Below, piece after piece: positions 1 through 6,453 of a stretch of 6,932 nucleotides of DNA. Source of the stretch: Dehalococcoidia bacterium (GTDB lineage Bacteria; Chloroflexota; Dehalococcoidia; Dehalococcoidales; RBG-16-60-22); NCBI GenBank assembly GCA_030605045.1, contig JAUWBK010000065.1, positions 1 through 6,932 on the forward strand, written 5' to 3'. The notes under the pieces are model-generated. The model was not told the DNA's origin, did not search any database, and worked only from the letters and a program-made list of their open reading frames with translations. Both the position numbers and the translations under genes were made by a program. How positions within the stretch are numbered: position 1 is the first letter of the stretch; every line of letters begins with the position of its first letter.

Positions 1-328
1 TGATGCCCAATATCTTCGTGTCAGCAACAACCTGGGCTGAAGCAGGATAAGGCTTACCTTCGAAAACTGCTACTTCGCCGAACATTTCACCGGGGCCGAA
101 GAAGGCATTGATGAACTCTTTCCCTGAGGAGGAGTACTTGATAACTTTTACTCTCCCCGCAACGATAATGTAGAAATAGTCCGGGTCGTCTCCTTCCCAA
201 AATACGAACTCGTCTGGCCTGAAGCTGCGCTCAATAGCCAGCTTGGACAGCTCAGTGAGTTCATCATCGCTTAAGCTGGAGAATATTAGCGACTGTTTTA
301 AAATCTCAGTCCTGGTAGTATGCAACAA
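1..328 (-). CDS. Crp/Fnr-type cyclic-nucleotide-binding-domain protein, 3' part missing
   Basis: The first 109 residues are present; the gene continues past the left edge. The fold is the cNMP-binding beta-roll: an N-terminal helix with an IFSSLSDDEL-type motif (about residues 15-24), FRPDEFVFWEGD (37-48), a central FYIIVAGRVKVIK strand pair (52-64), and the phosphate-binding-cassette region GPGEMFGEVAVFEG followed by KPYPASAQV (78-100). The ligand-contacting Glu (85) is present. The Arg that precedes Ser-Ala in cAMP binders reads Ala96 by eye, so cAMP may not be the ligand. The likely start is TTG at 328, because AAAGGA lies six bases upstream (340-335) and an in-frame TAA sits just beyond; a second TTG at 325 is the alternative. 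It is the last visible gene of a minus-strand operon, 35 bp after the LOG gene. Whether a DNA-binding helix-turn-helix follows cannot be seen, so it may be a transcription factor or a stand-alone sensor. Confidence 0.85.
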   Translation of the reverse strand, partial: MLHTTRTEILKQSLIFSSLSDDELTELSKLAIERSFRPDEFVFWEGDDPDYFYIIVAGRVKVIKYSSSGKEFINAFFGPGEMFGEVAVFEGKPYPASAQVVADTKILGI

Positions 329-363
329 AGTCAGTCCTTTTTACTTGTGTCTCTTTCTGCTGG

Positions 364-1047
364 TCATCTGGCCAGCGCTTTTCTGCCGCCAATCTCCTGA
401 TTCAAATACCATTTACGGACGGTTTCAATTACCTCATCGGTGTCATCACAAACTCGAAGTAAGTTGAGGTCTTCTTCTGCGATGTAACCTCTAGCTAAAG
501 TAAAAGTCCTTAACCACTCCAGAAAACCTTTCCAGTATTTGCTACCAAATAGTATCACCGGAAAAGGTTTTATCTTATGAGTTTGCATCAAGGTTAACAC
601 TTCGGTTAGTTCGTCGAGCGTACCTAAACCGCCAGGCATTATAACAAAGGCGGTAGCATACTTTACCAGCAAAACCTTACGGACAAAGAAATGACGAAGT
701 GATAGGGATATTGATGAGTAAGGGTTAGGCATTTGTTCCTCAGGTAGTTCAATGTTTACCCCAACTGATTTAACCCCTGCCTCAAGTGCCCCCTTGTTAG
801 CTGCTTCCATCACACCTGGTCCGCCACCGGTTATTATTGAAAAACCGTTTTCTCCAAGCCGACGGGCGATTTCTTCCGTTTTCGCGTACAGTTCATCACC
901 TGGTTTGACTCGAGCTGAGCCGTATATCGAGACGGCTGGCTCTATCCCGGCGAGTCGGTCAAACCCCTCCACCAGCTCACCGATTATGCGGAACATACGC
1001 CAGGATTCTTCTTTGGCTAATTCATTTATTTCATATTCCTGTTGCAT
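364..1047 (-). CDS. LOG-family protein (putative nucleoside 5'-monophosphate phosphoribohydrolase)
   Basis: This is a 227-residue cytosolic protein of the LOG family, long misannotated as 'lysine decarboxylase'. Characterised members hydrolyse N6-substituted AMP (cytokinin nucleotides) or other NMPs to the free base and ribose 5-phosphate. The Rossmann-like fold begins at VSIYGSARV (39-47). The nucleotide-binding motif GGGPGVMEAANKGA is at 74-87, a conserved Arg-Lys pair at 123-124, and the hallmark PGGLGTLDEL, with its catalytic Glu, at 138-147. All key motifs are intact and the length is normal for the subgroup with an N-terminal helical extension. The open frame extends upstream to 1209, but that would overlap the hydrolase gene and adds unrelated sequence. 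The ATG at 1047 has a perfect GGAGGT four bases upstream and is the chosen start; an ATG at 1059 is a weaker alternative. It follows the hydrolase by 20 bp. The natural substrate is unknown. Confidence 0.93.
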   Translation of the reverse strand: MQQEYEINELAKEESWRMFRIIGELVEGFDRLAGIEPAVSIYGSARVKPGDELYAKTEEIARRLGENGFSIITGGGPGVMEAANKGALEAGVKSVGVNIELPEEQMPNPYSSISLSLRHFFVRKVLLVKYATAFVIMPGGLGTLDELTEVLTLMQTHKIKPFPVILFGSKYWKGFLEWLRTFTLARGYIAEEDLNLLRVCDDTDEVIETVRKWYLNQEIGGRKALAR

Positions 1048-1051
1048 ATTT

Positions 1052-1057
1052 ACCTCC
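1052..1057 (-). promoter_or_regulatory. Shine-Dalgarno site fixing the LOG gene start
   Basis: The minus strand reads GGAGGT here, followed by AAAT and the ATG at 1047. It settles the start, as the open frame continues upstream to 1209 without a comparable site. Confidence 0.85.
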
Positions 1058-1067
1058 ATATCATGTC

Positions 1068-2012
1068 TTATCTGGAGTGTCCATCTCCTATCCCAAAAGT
1101 TTCCCCGAGAAAGTGAGCGATTTTTCTTCTGATTAAAGGAAACCATATCCAGAAGGTGGTGTGAGTGCCAGGGAACCAACTGATGGCCGGTTTGCCGCAG
1201 GCTTCCCAAAAATCCAACGTTGCCTCTTTGGGGATATACTCATCCCAGAGGGCATTAAGCATTAATACCGGACGTCCGCGGAGATAAGAGGCAAAGGTCA
1301 TCGGGTCGATGAGAAAACTTTTCCTTACCGGAGTCACATTCTCGAATCCCTTCTCAGCTACCTCAGCAAGATACCGGGCATAGTCGCGCTGGATTTTATT
1401 GTATTCGGCCTCGGTACGTTGTTTATATCCTTTCCTCATTGAATGCTTCCGGCTCTTCCGCCCTATCTTTTCCGAATTCCCTCCGACGATAAGAAAAACT
1501 CCTGCCTTGATGCGTTTATCTACTCCCATGGTTATCGCCGAGATGAAGCCGCCAAAGCTTATGCCGAGTACGGCTACCTGTTCCTTGTTTATTTCGGCTC
1601 GGCCACTTGCCCAGTCTATTGCCTGACGTATATCGGTTACTGAAATCTGGTAGCTTTCAAACCATTCCTCGGGGGTAAGAACAGGATACCGTTTTTTTAC
1701 TGTTTCTGGCATGCGTCTGGAGTGAAATATCGAATATAGGACAAAGCAAGCCATTCCTTTTTTAACCAGAGTTCGTGCCAGGAATTTGCAGGGGATTAAA
1801 AGCTGGCCTCCTATCCCATGAAATAAAACAACTAATGGGGCGTTATCTGTGTCCCGTGGTTGAAAGTAATCACCATGGACGGTATTATTTCTTTCGTGCC
1901 GAGTCGGATGGGCAGTGGGGAAATCAACCGCGTAACGTAACCACCTCGCGGTCGTTTCTTTTAGCTGCAAGTTGGAGTGCGGGTCATCGCTCGAATAATT
2001 ATATGGATTCAT
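1068..2012 (-). CDS. Alpha/beta hydrolase (dienelactone hydrolase/prolyl-oligopeptidase-like fold)
   Basis: This is a 314-residue serine hydrolase. The oxyanion-hole strand is VVLFHGIGG (61-69), and the nucleophile elbow is GISFGG with Ser152 (150-155). The acid is probably Asp257 in ALWDEYIP, and the catalytic His is 284 in PGTHTT, so the triad appears complete. Between strands lies a basic helical insert (about 181-235, rich in Lys/Arg) that likely forms a lid over the active site. No signal peptide or clear membrane segment is seen, so it is probably cytosolic. The ATG at 2012 is the first possible start because an in-frame TGA lies two codons upstream, but it has no Shine-Dalgarno sequence of its own. 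Instead it overlaps by ATGA the stop of a short ORF that has a strong site, suggesting coupled translation. It heads the minus-strand group with the LOG and cNMP-domain genes. The substrate (ester, thioester or lactone) cannot be told from sequence. Confidence 0.88.
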   Translation of the reverse strand: MNPYNYSSDDPHSNLQLKETTARWLRYAVDFPTAHPTRHERNNTVHGDYFQPRDTDNAPLVVLFHGIGGQLLIPCKFLARTLVKKGMACFVLYSIFHSRRMPETVKKRYPVLTPEEWFESYQISVTDIRQAIDWASGRAEINKEQVAVLGISFGGFISAITMGVDKRIKAGVFLIVGGNSEKIGRKSRKHSMRKGYKQRTEAEYNKIQRDYARYLAEVAEKGFENVTPVRKSFLIDPMTFASYLRGRPVLMLNALWDEYIPKEATLDFWEACGKPAISWFPGTHTTFWIWFPLIRRKIAHFLGETFGIGDGHSR

Positions 2013-2062
2013 ATTTCAAATGCAGATAAGTAGTTTCTCTCTCGCGGATAGTTAACTACCAT
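2009..2062 (-). CDS. Possible 17-residue leader peptide coupled to the hydrolase gene
   Basis: The minus strand holds an ATG at 2062 with AAGGAG four bases upstream and a short frame encoding MVVNYPRERNYLSAFEI. It ends in a TGA that shares four bases (ATGA) with the hydrolase ATG at 2012. The hydrolase start lacks its own ribosome-binding site, so ribosomes ending here could re-initiate there. The peptide has no run of one amino acid such as those of attenuator leaders and matches nothing I recognise. The alternative is that this is the true N-terminus of the hydrolase, separated by a one-base frameshift (real or a sequencing error). The site and overlap are seen; translation is inferred. Confidence 0.45.
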   Translation of the reverse strand: MVVNYPRERNYLSAFEI

Positions 2063-2066
2063 GTAT

Positions 2067-2072
2067 CTCCTT
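2067..2072 (-). promoter_or_regulatory. Strong Shine-Dalgarno site of the leader ORF
   Basis: The minus strand reads AAGGAG, then ATAC, then the ATG at 2062. It is the only good ribosome-binding site upstream of the hydrolase and so decides how that operon is probably entered by ribosomes. Confidence 0.55.
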
Positions 2073-2183
2073 CACTGATTTTACTAAACTAACACCTACT
2101 GCACAACTTAACATTTTGTGGAACTGATAAAACCCGTTGTCTCCTTTCCCTTCATTAATCCAGCATATCGTACTAAGAATTCC

Positions 2184-2212
2184 TTGATTCTACCTGGTTT
2201 CAGTGATATTAT
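2184..2212 (+). promoter_or_regulatory. Sigma70-type promoter for the acyl-CoA dehydrogenase operon
   Basis: TTGATT (2184-2189; four of six consensus bases) and TATTAT (2207-2212; five of six) are separated by exactly 17 bases. Transcription would begin near 2219, giving a leader of about 68 bases before the ATG at 2287, with the ribosome-binding site AAGGAGG at 2275-2281. Confidence 0.6.
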
Positions 2213-2286
2213 GGCGCTAGTGAGAAAAAACTGGAACAGATTCCTAGCTGTTTCAAGTTACGGCGGCGATTAATAAGGAGGCAATT

Positions 2287-3423
2287 ATGGATTTCACCCT
2301 TAGTGAAGAACACAAGATGTTGCAAACCATGGTAAGGGATTTTGCCAATGACAAACTGGCTCCTGTCGCCGACGAATTAGACCGAAAGCAAGAATTTGCC
2401 TGGGATAATTTTAAGATGATGGCTGAGATGGAATTGCTTGGCCTGGGCATTCCACCTGAGTATGGTGGTAGCGGTGGCGATGAACTTTCTATCGCCATTG
2501 CTGTGGAAGAGATTGCCCGAGCTTGTGCCTCGACGGCAGATATTGTGGACGCTCATCTCTGTTTGTGTGCTGCACCAATCTATCGTTTTGGCACCGAGGA
2601 GCAAAAGCAAAAGTTTCTACCTGCTCTGGTCAAGGGAGAGAAGGTAGGTGCCCATGCCATAACCGAATCTGAGGCAGGTAGTGATGTCAGTAGGGTGCAG
2701 ATGACGGCAGTAAAAGATGGTGATTCTTATATTCTTAATGGTACCAAGATATTTATTACCAACGGTGACGTCTGTAATGTGGTGCTGGTCTTTGCTACTA
2801 TTCCAGAATTGGGGGAACGGGGCATGACCGCATTTCTGGTGGAGGCAGGAACTCCGGGTTATAGCAAAGGGAAGAAATATGATAAGCTGGGCATGCGTGC
2901 CGCCACTAATGCCGATCAGGTATTTGAAGACTGTCGTGTGTCGGCAGCCAATCGTCTTGGTGAGGAGGGGCGGGGTATGCGCCTATTTCTGGAAACCATC
3001 GACCACGGGCGGATAGGGATTGGGGCACAGGCCCTAGGCATCACCAAAGCCGCTCTTGAGCGAGCTGTTGACTATGCCAAGCAGCGGCAGCAGTTCGGTG
3101 CGCCTATCGCTTCCTATCAGGCGATTGGCTGGCGGCTGGCGGATATCTTCACCGAGCTTGAAGCCGCCAGGTTACTCCTTTACCAGGCTGCTTGGCTGGC
3201 GGACAATGGACAACCCTTCCGCACGCAGGCCGCCATGGCCAAAGTTTATGCTACGGAACTGGCGATGAGGGCAACCACGCTGGGGATTCAAGTCTTCGGT
3301 GGTTATGGGTATATGATGGACTCACCGATGCAGCGTTACTTTCGCGATGCCAAACTGACTGAGATCTATGAGGGAACGTCAGAGGTGCAGCGGATGATAA
3401 TCTCTGGGGCATTATTTCGATAA
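2287..3423 (+). CDS. Acyl-CoA dehydrogenase (FAD, short/medium-chain type)
   Basis: This is a 378-residue flavoenzyme of normal family length that introduces the alpha-beta double bond into an acyl-CoA and passes electrons to electron-transfer flavoprotein. The N-terminal helical domain is about 1-115. The first family signature, AITESEAGSDVS, is at 124-135 and starts the beta-domain. The C-terminal helical domain holds RQQFGAPI (267-274), the second signature QVFGGYGYMMDSPMQRYFRD (335-354), and IYEGTSEVQR (360-369), where Glu362 is the expected catalytic base. Position and context of that Glu fit short/medium-chain and branched-chain enzymes, but chain length cannot be read from sequence; an acid-specific or aryl-acyl-CoA role is also possible. 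The ATG has AAGGAGG six bases upstream. The hydratase gene follows after 9 bp, in keeping with a two-step beta-oxidation-like unit. No ETF genes are in the window. Confidence 0.95.
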   Translation: MDFTLSEEHKMLQTMVRDFANDKLAPVADELDRKQEFAWDNFKMMAEMELLGLGIPPEYGGSGGDELSIAIAVEEIARACASTADIVDAHLCLCAAPIYRFGTEEQKQKFLPALVKGEKVGAHAITESEAGSDVSRVQMTAVKDGDSYILNGTKIFITNGDVCNVVLVFATIPELGERGMTAFLVEAGTPGYSKGKKYDKLGMRAATNADQVFEDCRVSAANRLGEEGRGMRLFLETIDHGRIGIGAQALGITKAALERAVDYAKQRQQFGAPIASYQAIGWRLADIFTELEAARLLLYQAAWLADNGQPFRTQAAMAKVYATELAMRATTLGIQVFGGYGYMMDSPMQRYFRDAKLTEIYEGTSEVQRMIISGALFR

Positions 3424-3432
3424 GCTGAAGCA

Positions 3433-3855
3433 ATGGAACAGGGTAAAACAATCGACCAACTTAATATCGGGGAAAAGGCTAGCTTAACGAAGCAGATTAC
3501 CGAGTCAGATGTCCTTCGCTTTGCTGAGGTAACCGGGGATAGGAACCCGATACACATCGACCCGGAGTACGCTAGTCGGGCAAGGTTCAAGGAACGTATC
3601 GCGCACGGTATGCTTACCGCGAGTCTTATCTCGGCGGTGATCGGCAATCATCTTCCCGGTCCAGGGAATATCTATGTGTCGCAAAGTTTGGCATTTACGG
3701 CACCGGTTAAGCTAGGTGATGTCATAGAGGCGGAGGTGGAAATAATCGAGAAGATACCCGAGAGGAATCGCGTGCGTTTAAGAACGGTATGCCGCAATCA
3801 GGATGGGACGGTGGTCATTGATGGTGAGGCAGTAGTCTTGCCACGGCGCGATTAA
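3433..3855 (+). CDS. MaoC-like (R)-specific enoyl-CoA hydratase
   Basis: This is a 140-residue single hot-dog-fold protein of PhaJ size. The hydratase-2 motif is complete: DRNPIHID (36-43), with Asp36 and His41 as the expected catalytic pair and Asn38 beside them. It is followed by IAHGML (56-61) on the central helix and a C-terminal strand set ending in GEAVVLP. Known members hydrate trans-2-enoyl-CoA to (R)-3-hydroxyacyl-CoA in the cytosol and feed PHA synthesis or alternative beta-oxidation. Its gene begins 9 bp after the acyl-CoA dehydrogenase stop with only a weak GAAG site, so it is probably co-transcribed and partly translationally coupled. Together the pair would turn a saturated acyl-CoA into a 3-hydroxyacyl-CoA. 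Some MaoC-like proteins act on other thioesters, so the exact substrate is open. Confidence 0.92.
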   Translation: MEQGKTIDQLNIGEKASLTKQITESDVLRFAEVTGDRNPIHIDPEYASRARFKERIAHGMLTASLISAVIGNHLPGPGNIYVSQSLAFTAPVKLGDVIEAEVEIIEKIPERNRVRLRTVCRNQDGTVVIDGEAVVLPRRD

Positions 3856-3900
3856 GCTGACTCAGTAACCGTGATTATCGGGATCAATAAACCCACGCCA

Positions 3901-3930
3901 TAGACATCTTGCCATTTTACGTAATAGAAT
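3901..3930 (+). promoter_or_regulatory. Candidate promoter for iorAB
   Basis: TAGACA (3901-3906) and TAGAAT (3925-3930), each five of six consensus bases, are spaced by 18 bases in the 136-bp gap after the hydratase gene. The transcript would begin near 3937, about 55 bases before the iorA ATG. A short hairpin, AGCAA-caa-TTGCT (3938-3950), would lie at its very 5' end. No terminator is visible in the gap, so read-through from the upstream pair is also possible. Confidence 0.45.
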
Positions 3931-3991
3931 ATTACCAAGCAACAATTGCTGATGGATGAAAATGGGCTTATGACCAAGAGCGGAGGAGTTT

Positions 3992-5824
3992 ATGGCAAAA
4001 AAAGAATACCTAATGGGTAACGAGGCGATGGGAAGGGGGGCGGTGGAGGCCGGGGTAAAGGTGGCTGCCGGATATCCCGGTACACCGGCTTCTGAAGTGC
4101 TTGAGTACGCTTCAAAATATCCAGATGTCCATGTCGAGTGGTGTATCAACGAAAAAGTGGCTCTGGAAATAACTATGGGGGCTTCTCTCTGTTATACTCG
4201 CGCCATGGCGGTCATGAAACATAACGGGACAAATGTTGCCCTAGATTTTCTCATGCATCTCAATTATACCGGCGTCCGTGGTGGGCTGGTACTGATTTCC
4301 GGAGATGACCCCGGAGGAATCTCTTCGCAGAATGAGGAGGATAGCCGGATCATCACTCATCTTGATGCGCATCTGCCGGTATTTGATCCGTGGTGTCCTC
4401 AGGAAGCCAAAGACATGGTGAAGGCGGCCTTCAAACTCTCAGAAAAGACGGAGCTGTGTTTTGTCGTGCGGCCAGTCATGCGTGTCTGCCACGCACGCAG
4501 CCCGGTCAAGTTGGAAGAGATAGCTACGTCCAGTAAAGAGCCCTTCTTTGAAGACGACCGTTCCCGTTTCATTATGAGCGCGGTTAGAGAGCCTAAAGCT
4601 GGTGGCGTTCTCCGACCAGTTTTACGGCACAAATGGCTCAATGAAAAGCAGATGGAACTATTACAAATCATGGCAGATAGCCCATTTAATCACGAAGAAG
4701 AGGGTGAAGGGAGTATCGGGCTGGTTACCTGCGGCATCGGCTATGCCTATGTTAAGGAAGCGGAAGAGATACTGGGCAAGAAATTCCCGATTCTCAAATT
4801 AGGGACATTGCCTCTTCCCAGGGACAAAGTAGTCAAATTTGCTGGCAAGTTTGATAAGCTTGTGGTCTACGAGGATAGTGAAGCCGTGGTAGAGGGTCTG
4901 ATCAAAGAGTTGTTATATGATGAGGGTATTAAGGTAGCAGTGGTTGGTCGAAGCGGTTTTCTGCCTAAGGAAGGGGAGTTATTAACCACGGTGGTACTTA
5001 AGTCGCTGGCGACGCTTTACCCGGAACTGGAAAAATTGATTCCAGAAACGGCATCTCTCGACATTAAAATCCCGATACGGACTCGGACTCAGTGTATCGG
5101 GTGCGCCTATCGCAGTTTGCTGCACGCATTGAAGTTAGTGGCTCGTAAGACCCATGGCGTTGTCGCCGGCGATATTGGCTGCTATGACGCCGGCTCTTTT
5201 CTTCCCTTAGAGTTACAATCCACCATCTACTGCATGGGCTCGTCCATTCCGATAGCCACCGGGATAGCCTACAGTGGTTCCAAGCAACCGGTTTTCGCCA
5301 TAATTGGTGATTCAACCTTCTTCCACAACGGGGTTCTCGGGCTGCTTAATGCTATCCACAACGCCGTGGATATGGTGGTCATCGTCTGTGACAACCGAAC
5401 GACGGCGATGACCGGATTTCAACCCCACCCCGGAAGTGACACTGATATTGGTGGTAAACCGGTAATCGCCATAGATATTGCCAAACTGGTCACCGCGGCG
5501 GGGGCAACCAGTGCCCGGGTAGTTAACCCTTATGATATTCCCGAGGTAATGAAGGCACTAAATAAAGCGGCCAAGGAGAAAGGTGTCTCGGTCATCGTTG
5601 CCTCTTCGCCTTGTTATTTACTGGCGAGGCGAACCGGCGACATCTGTTTCACCCCGCGGAAGGTCAGCCTGGACCCTGACCGTTGCAATGGTTGCAAGAT
5701 TTGCATTGACTATTTTGGGTGCCCGGCAATACGCTTTGCTGATGAGAAGGCGACCATTGACCAGGCTACTTGTGTCGAGTGCGGCATGTGTGTCTACGTA
5801 TGCAAGAGGGGAGCGATAACATGA
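3992..5824 (+). CDS. iorA: Indolepyruvate ferredoxin oxidoreductase, alpha subunit (divergent)
   Basis: This 610-residue subunit carries thiamine diphosphate and iron-sulfur clusters. With IorB it oxidatively decarboxylates aryl-pyruvates to aryl-acetyl-CoA while reducing ferredoxin. The pyrimidine-binding domain has AGYPGTPASE (26-35), EWCINEKVALE (49-59), and GDDPGGISSQNEEDSR (104-119). A middle/transketolase-C-like domain covers about 240-345. The ThDP-binding domain has GDIGCYDAG (393-401), IIGDSTFFHNG (437-447), and CDNRTTAMTGFQPHPG (466-481). A C-terminal two-cluster ferredoxin domain has Cys565, 568, 571 and 577, then Cys594, 597, 600 and 604. Two features are off-pattern: CIGCAYR (368-374) where I expect CPGCPHR, and Lys instead of Pro after the last Cys. 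This suggests a paralogous subfamily, possibly with another 2-oxoacid substrate. The start is ATG with GGAGG five bases upstream (3982-3986). The stop overlaps iorB by ATGA. Confidence 0.93.
   Translation: MAKKEYLMGNEAMGRGAVEAGVKVAAGYPGTPASEVLEYASKYPDVHVEWCINEKVALEITMGASLCYTRAMAVMKHNGTNVALDFLMHLNYTGVRGGLVLISGDDPGGISSQNEEDSRIITHLDAHLPVFDPWCPQEAKDMVKAAFKLSEKTELCFVVRPVMRVCHARSPVKLEEIATSSKEPFFEDDRSRFIMSAVREPKAGGVLRPVLRHKWLNEKQMELLQIMADSPFNHEEEGEGSIGLVTCGIGYAYVKEAEEILGKKFPILKLGTLPLPRDKVVKFAGKFDKLVVYEDSEAVVEGLIKELLYDEGIKVAVVGRSGFLPKEGELLTTVVLKSLATLYPELEKLIPETASLDIKIPIRTRTQCIGCAYRSLLHALKLVARKTHGVVAGDIGCYDAGSFLPLELQSTIYCMGSSIPIATGIAYSGSKQPVFAIIGDSTFFHNGVLGLLNAIHNAVDMVVIVCDNRTTAMTGFQPHPGSDTDIGGKPVIAIDIAKLVTAAGATSARVVNPYDIPEVMKALNKAAKEKGVSVIVASSPCYLLARRTGDICFTPRKVSLDPDRCNGCKICIDYFGCPAIRFADEKATIDQATCVECGMCVYVCKRGAIT
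5806..5813 (+). promoter_or_regulatory. Ribosome-binding site of iorB inside the iorA 3' end
   Basis: GAGGGGAG lies seven bases before the ATG at 5821, inside the last codons of iorA. It supports this start over an in-frame ATG at 5770, which would add 17 residues encoded by iorA's cysteine-rich tail. Confidence 0.75.
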
Positions 5825-6417
5825 ATCTAAATATACTGATTGCTGGTGTCGGTGGGCAGGGTAACCTGTTTGCCTCAAGCATCTTAGCCGAATATTTTAC
5901 CAACCAAGGACATCAAGTTCTCGCTGTGGAAACCATCGGTGCCGCGCAGCGGGGAGGTTCGGTGGTGTCGCACTTGAGAGTCAGTGATTCCGAGATGTAC
6001 TCACCGCTGATTCCGGCCGGAAAAGTCGATATACTTATGGGTTTTGAGATTCTGGAGATGCTGCGGAACTTCCAATTGCTAAGTGTCGATGGTAGTTACC
6101 TGCTCAACGATTATAAAGAACCGACGGTACTGTGCAATCTGGAGATGGATACCTACCCATCGGATGAAATGATTACGGCTGCTTTGCAGAAATCAGGTAA
6201 GAAGGGTTACATTATCAAAGCCACTGAGTGTGCTCGGCAGATTGGTGGTAGTCTTTTGACCAATGTGGTCATGGTGGGTGCTTTATGCCAATTATCACCG
6301 CTTTTTCATCGCCAGGAAGTCAGGCAGGTCCTGGCCGGTAAGTCACCACCCAAAGTGCGAGACTTAAATCTAAAAGCGTTCGATGCCGGTGGTTCACTGG
6401 TTTCGGGAATGAGCTAA
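5821..6417 (+). CDS. iorB: Indolepyruvate ferredoxin oxidoreductase, beta subunit
   Basis: This is the 198-residue gamma-type 2-oxoacid:acceptor oxidoreductase domain, which partners IorA and probably helps bind CoA and shape the active site. The N-terminal nucleotide-fold motif is IAGVGGQGN (7-15), followed by ETIGAAQRGGSVVSHLRVS (37-55), a hallmark of IorB-type subunits. The C-terminus has GGSLLTNVVMVGAL (142-155). It has no iron-sulfur cysteine motif, as expected. Length is normal. The ATG overlaps the iorA TGA (ATGA), so the two subunits are probably made in equal amounts by coupled translation. The GAAQRGG motif matches the usual G-(M/A)-(S/A)-QRGG. Function is as sure as its partner's: the complex type is clear, the preferred 2-oxoacid is not. 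Confidence 0.94.
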   Translation: MNLNILIAGVGGQGNLFASSILAEYFTNQGHQVLAVETIGAAQRGGSVVSHLRVSDSEMYSPLIPAGKVDILMGFEILEMLRNFQLLSVDGSYLLNDYKEPTVLCNLEMDTYPSDEMITAALQKSGKKGYIIKATECARQIGGSLLTNVVMVGALCQLSPLFHRQEVRQVLAGKSPPKVRDLNLKAFDAGGSLVSGMS

Positions 6418-6453
6418 AATATTTGGTGGTTAATTCTGAGGAGGGGTTGGGAA

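Larger units (their letters stand above)
2063..2286. other. Divergent intergenic region
   Basis: This stretch separates the minus-strand hydrolase operon from the plus-strand acyl-CoA dehydrogenase operon and must hold both sets of promoters. The plus-strand promoter candidate is clear (2184-2212). For the minus strand the best match is weak: TTGTGC (2106-2101), 17 bases, TAAAAT (2083-2078). It would place the transcript start almost on the leader ORF's ribosome-binding site, so the true promoter may lie farther up. No RNA gene, terminator, convincing Crp/Fnr-type palindrome or further ORF was found. Confidence 0.6.

Noticed and set aside
752..1132. Plus-strand open frame of 126 codons opposite the LOG gene.
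   Set aside because: It is low-complexity and Ser/Pro-rich, has no ribosome-binding site, and lies antisense to a gene with intact motifs.
1048..1209. Upstream extension of the LOG gene to an ATG at 1209.
   Set aside because: It overlaps the hydrolase gene by 142 bases in another frame, encodes no family-like sequence, and the ATG at 1047 has a perfect ribosome-binding site.
2049..2058. Perfect 10-bp palindrome TAGTTAACTA as an operator.
   Set aside because: It is short, AT-rich and lies inside the leader ORF. It occurs once and matches no operator I recognise, so chance cannot be excluded.
3994..4005. A run of seven A's at iorA codons 2-4 as a frameshift signal.
   Set aside because: A shift at the second codon would give no sensible product, and no stimulatory structure is seen.
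3952..4020. A 22-codon frame overlapping the iorA start.
   Set aside because: It has no Shine-Dalgarno site and runs out of frame into iorA, so it is probably chance.
5770..5820. Upstream start for iorB at 5770.
   Set aside because: The extra 17 residues are an out-of-frame reading of the iorA ferredoxin tail. The family N-terminus begins at the 5821 ATG, which has a good ribosome-binding site and ATGA overlap.
6418..6453. A terminator between iorB and the solute-binding protein gene.
   Set aside because: No GC-rich inverted repeat followed by a T run is present in these 36 bases.
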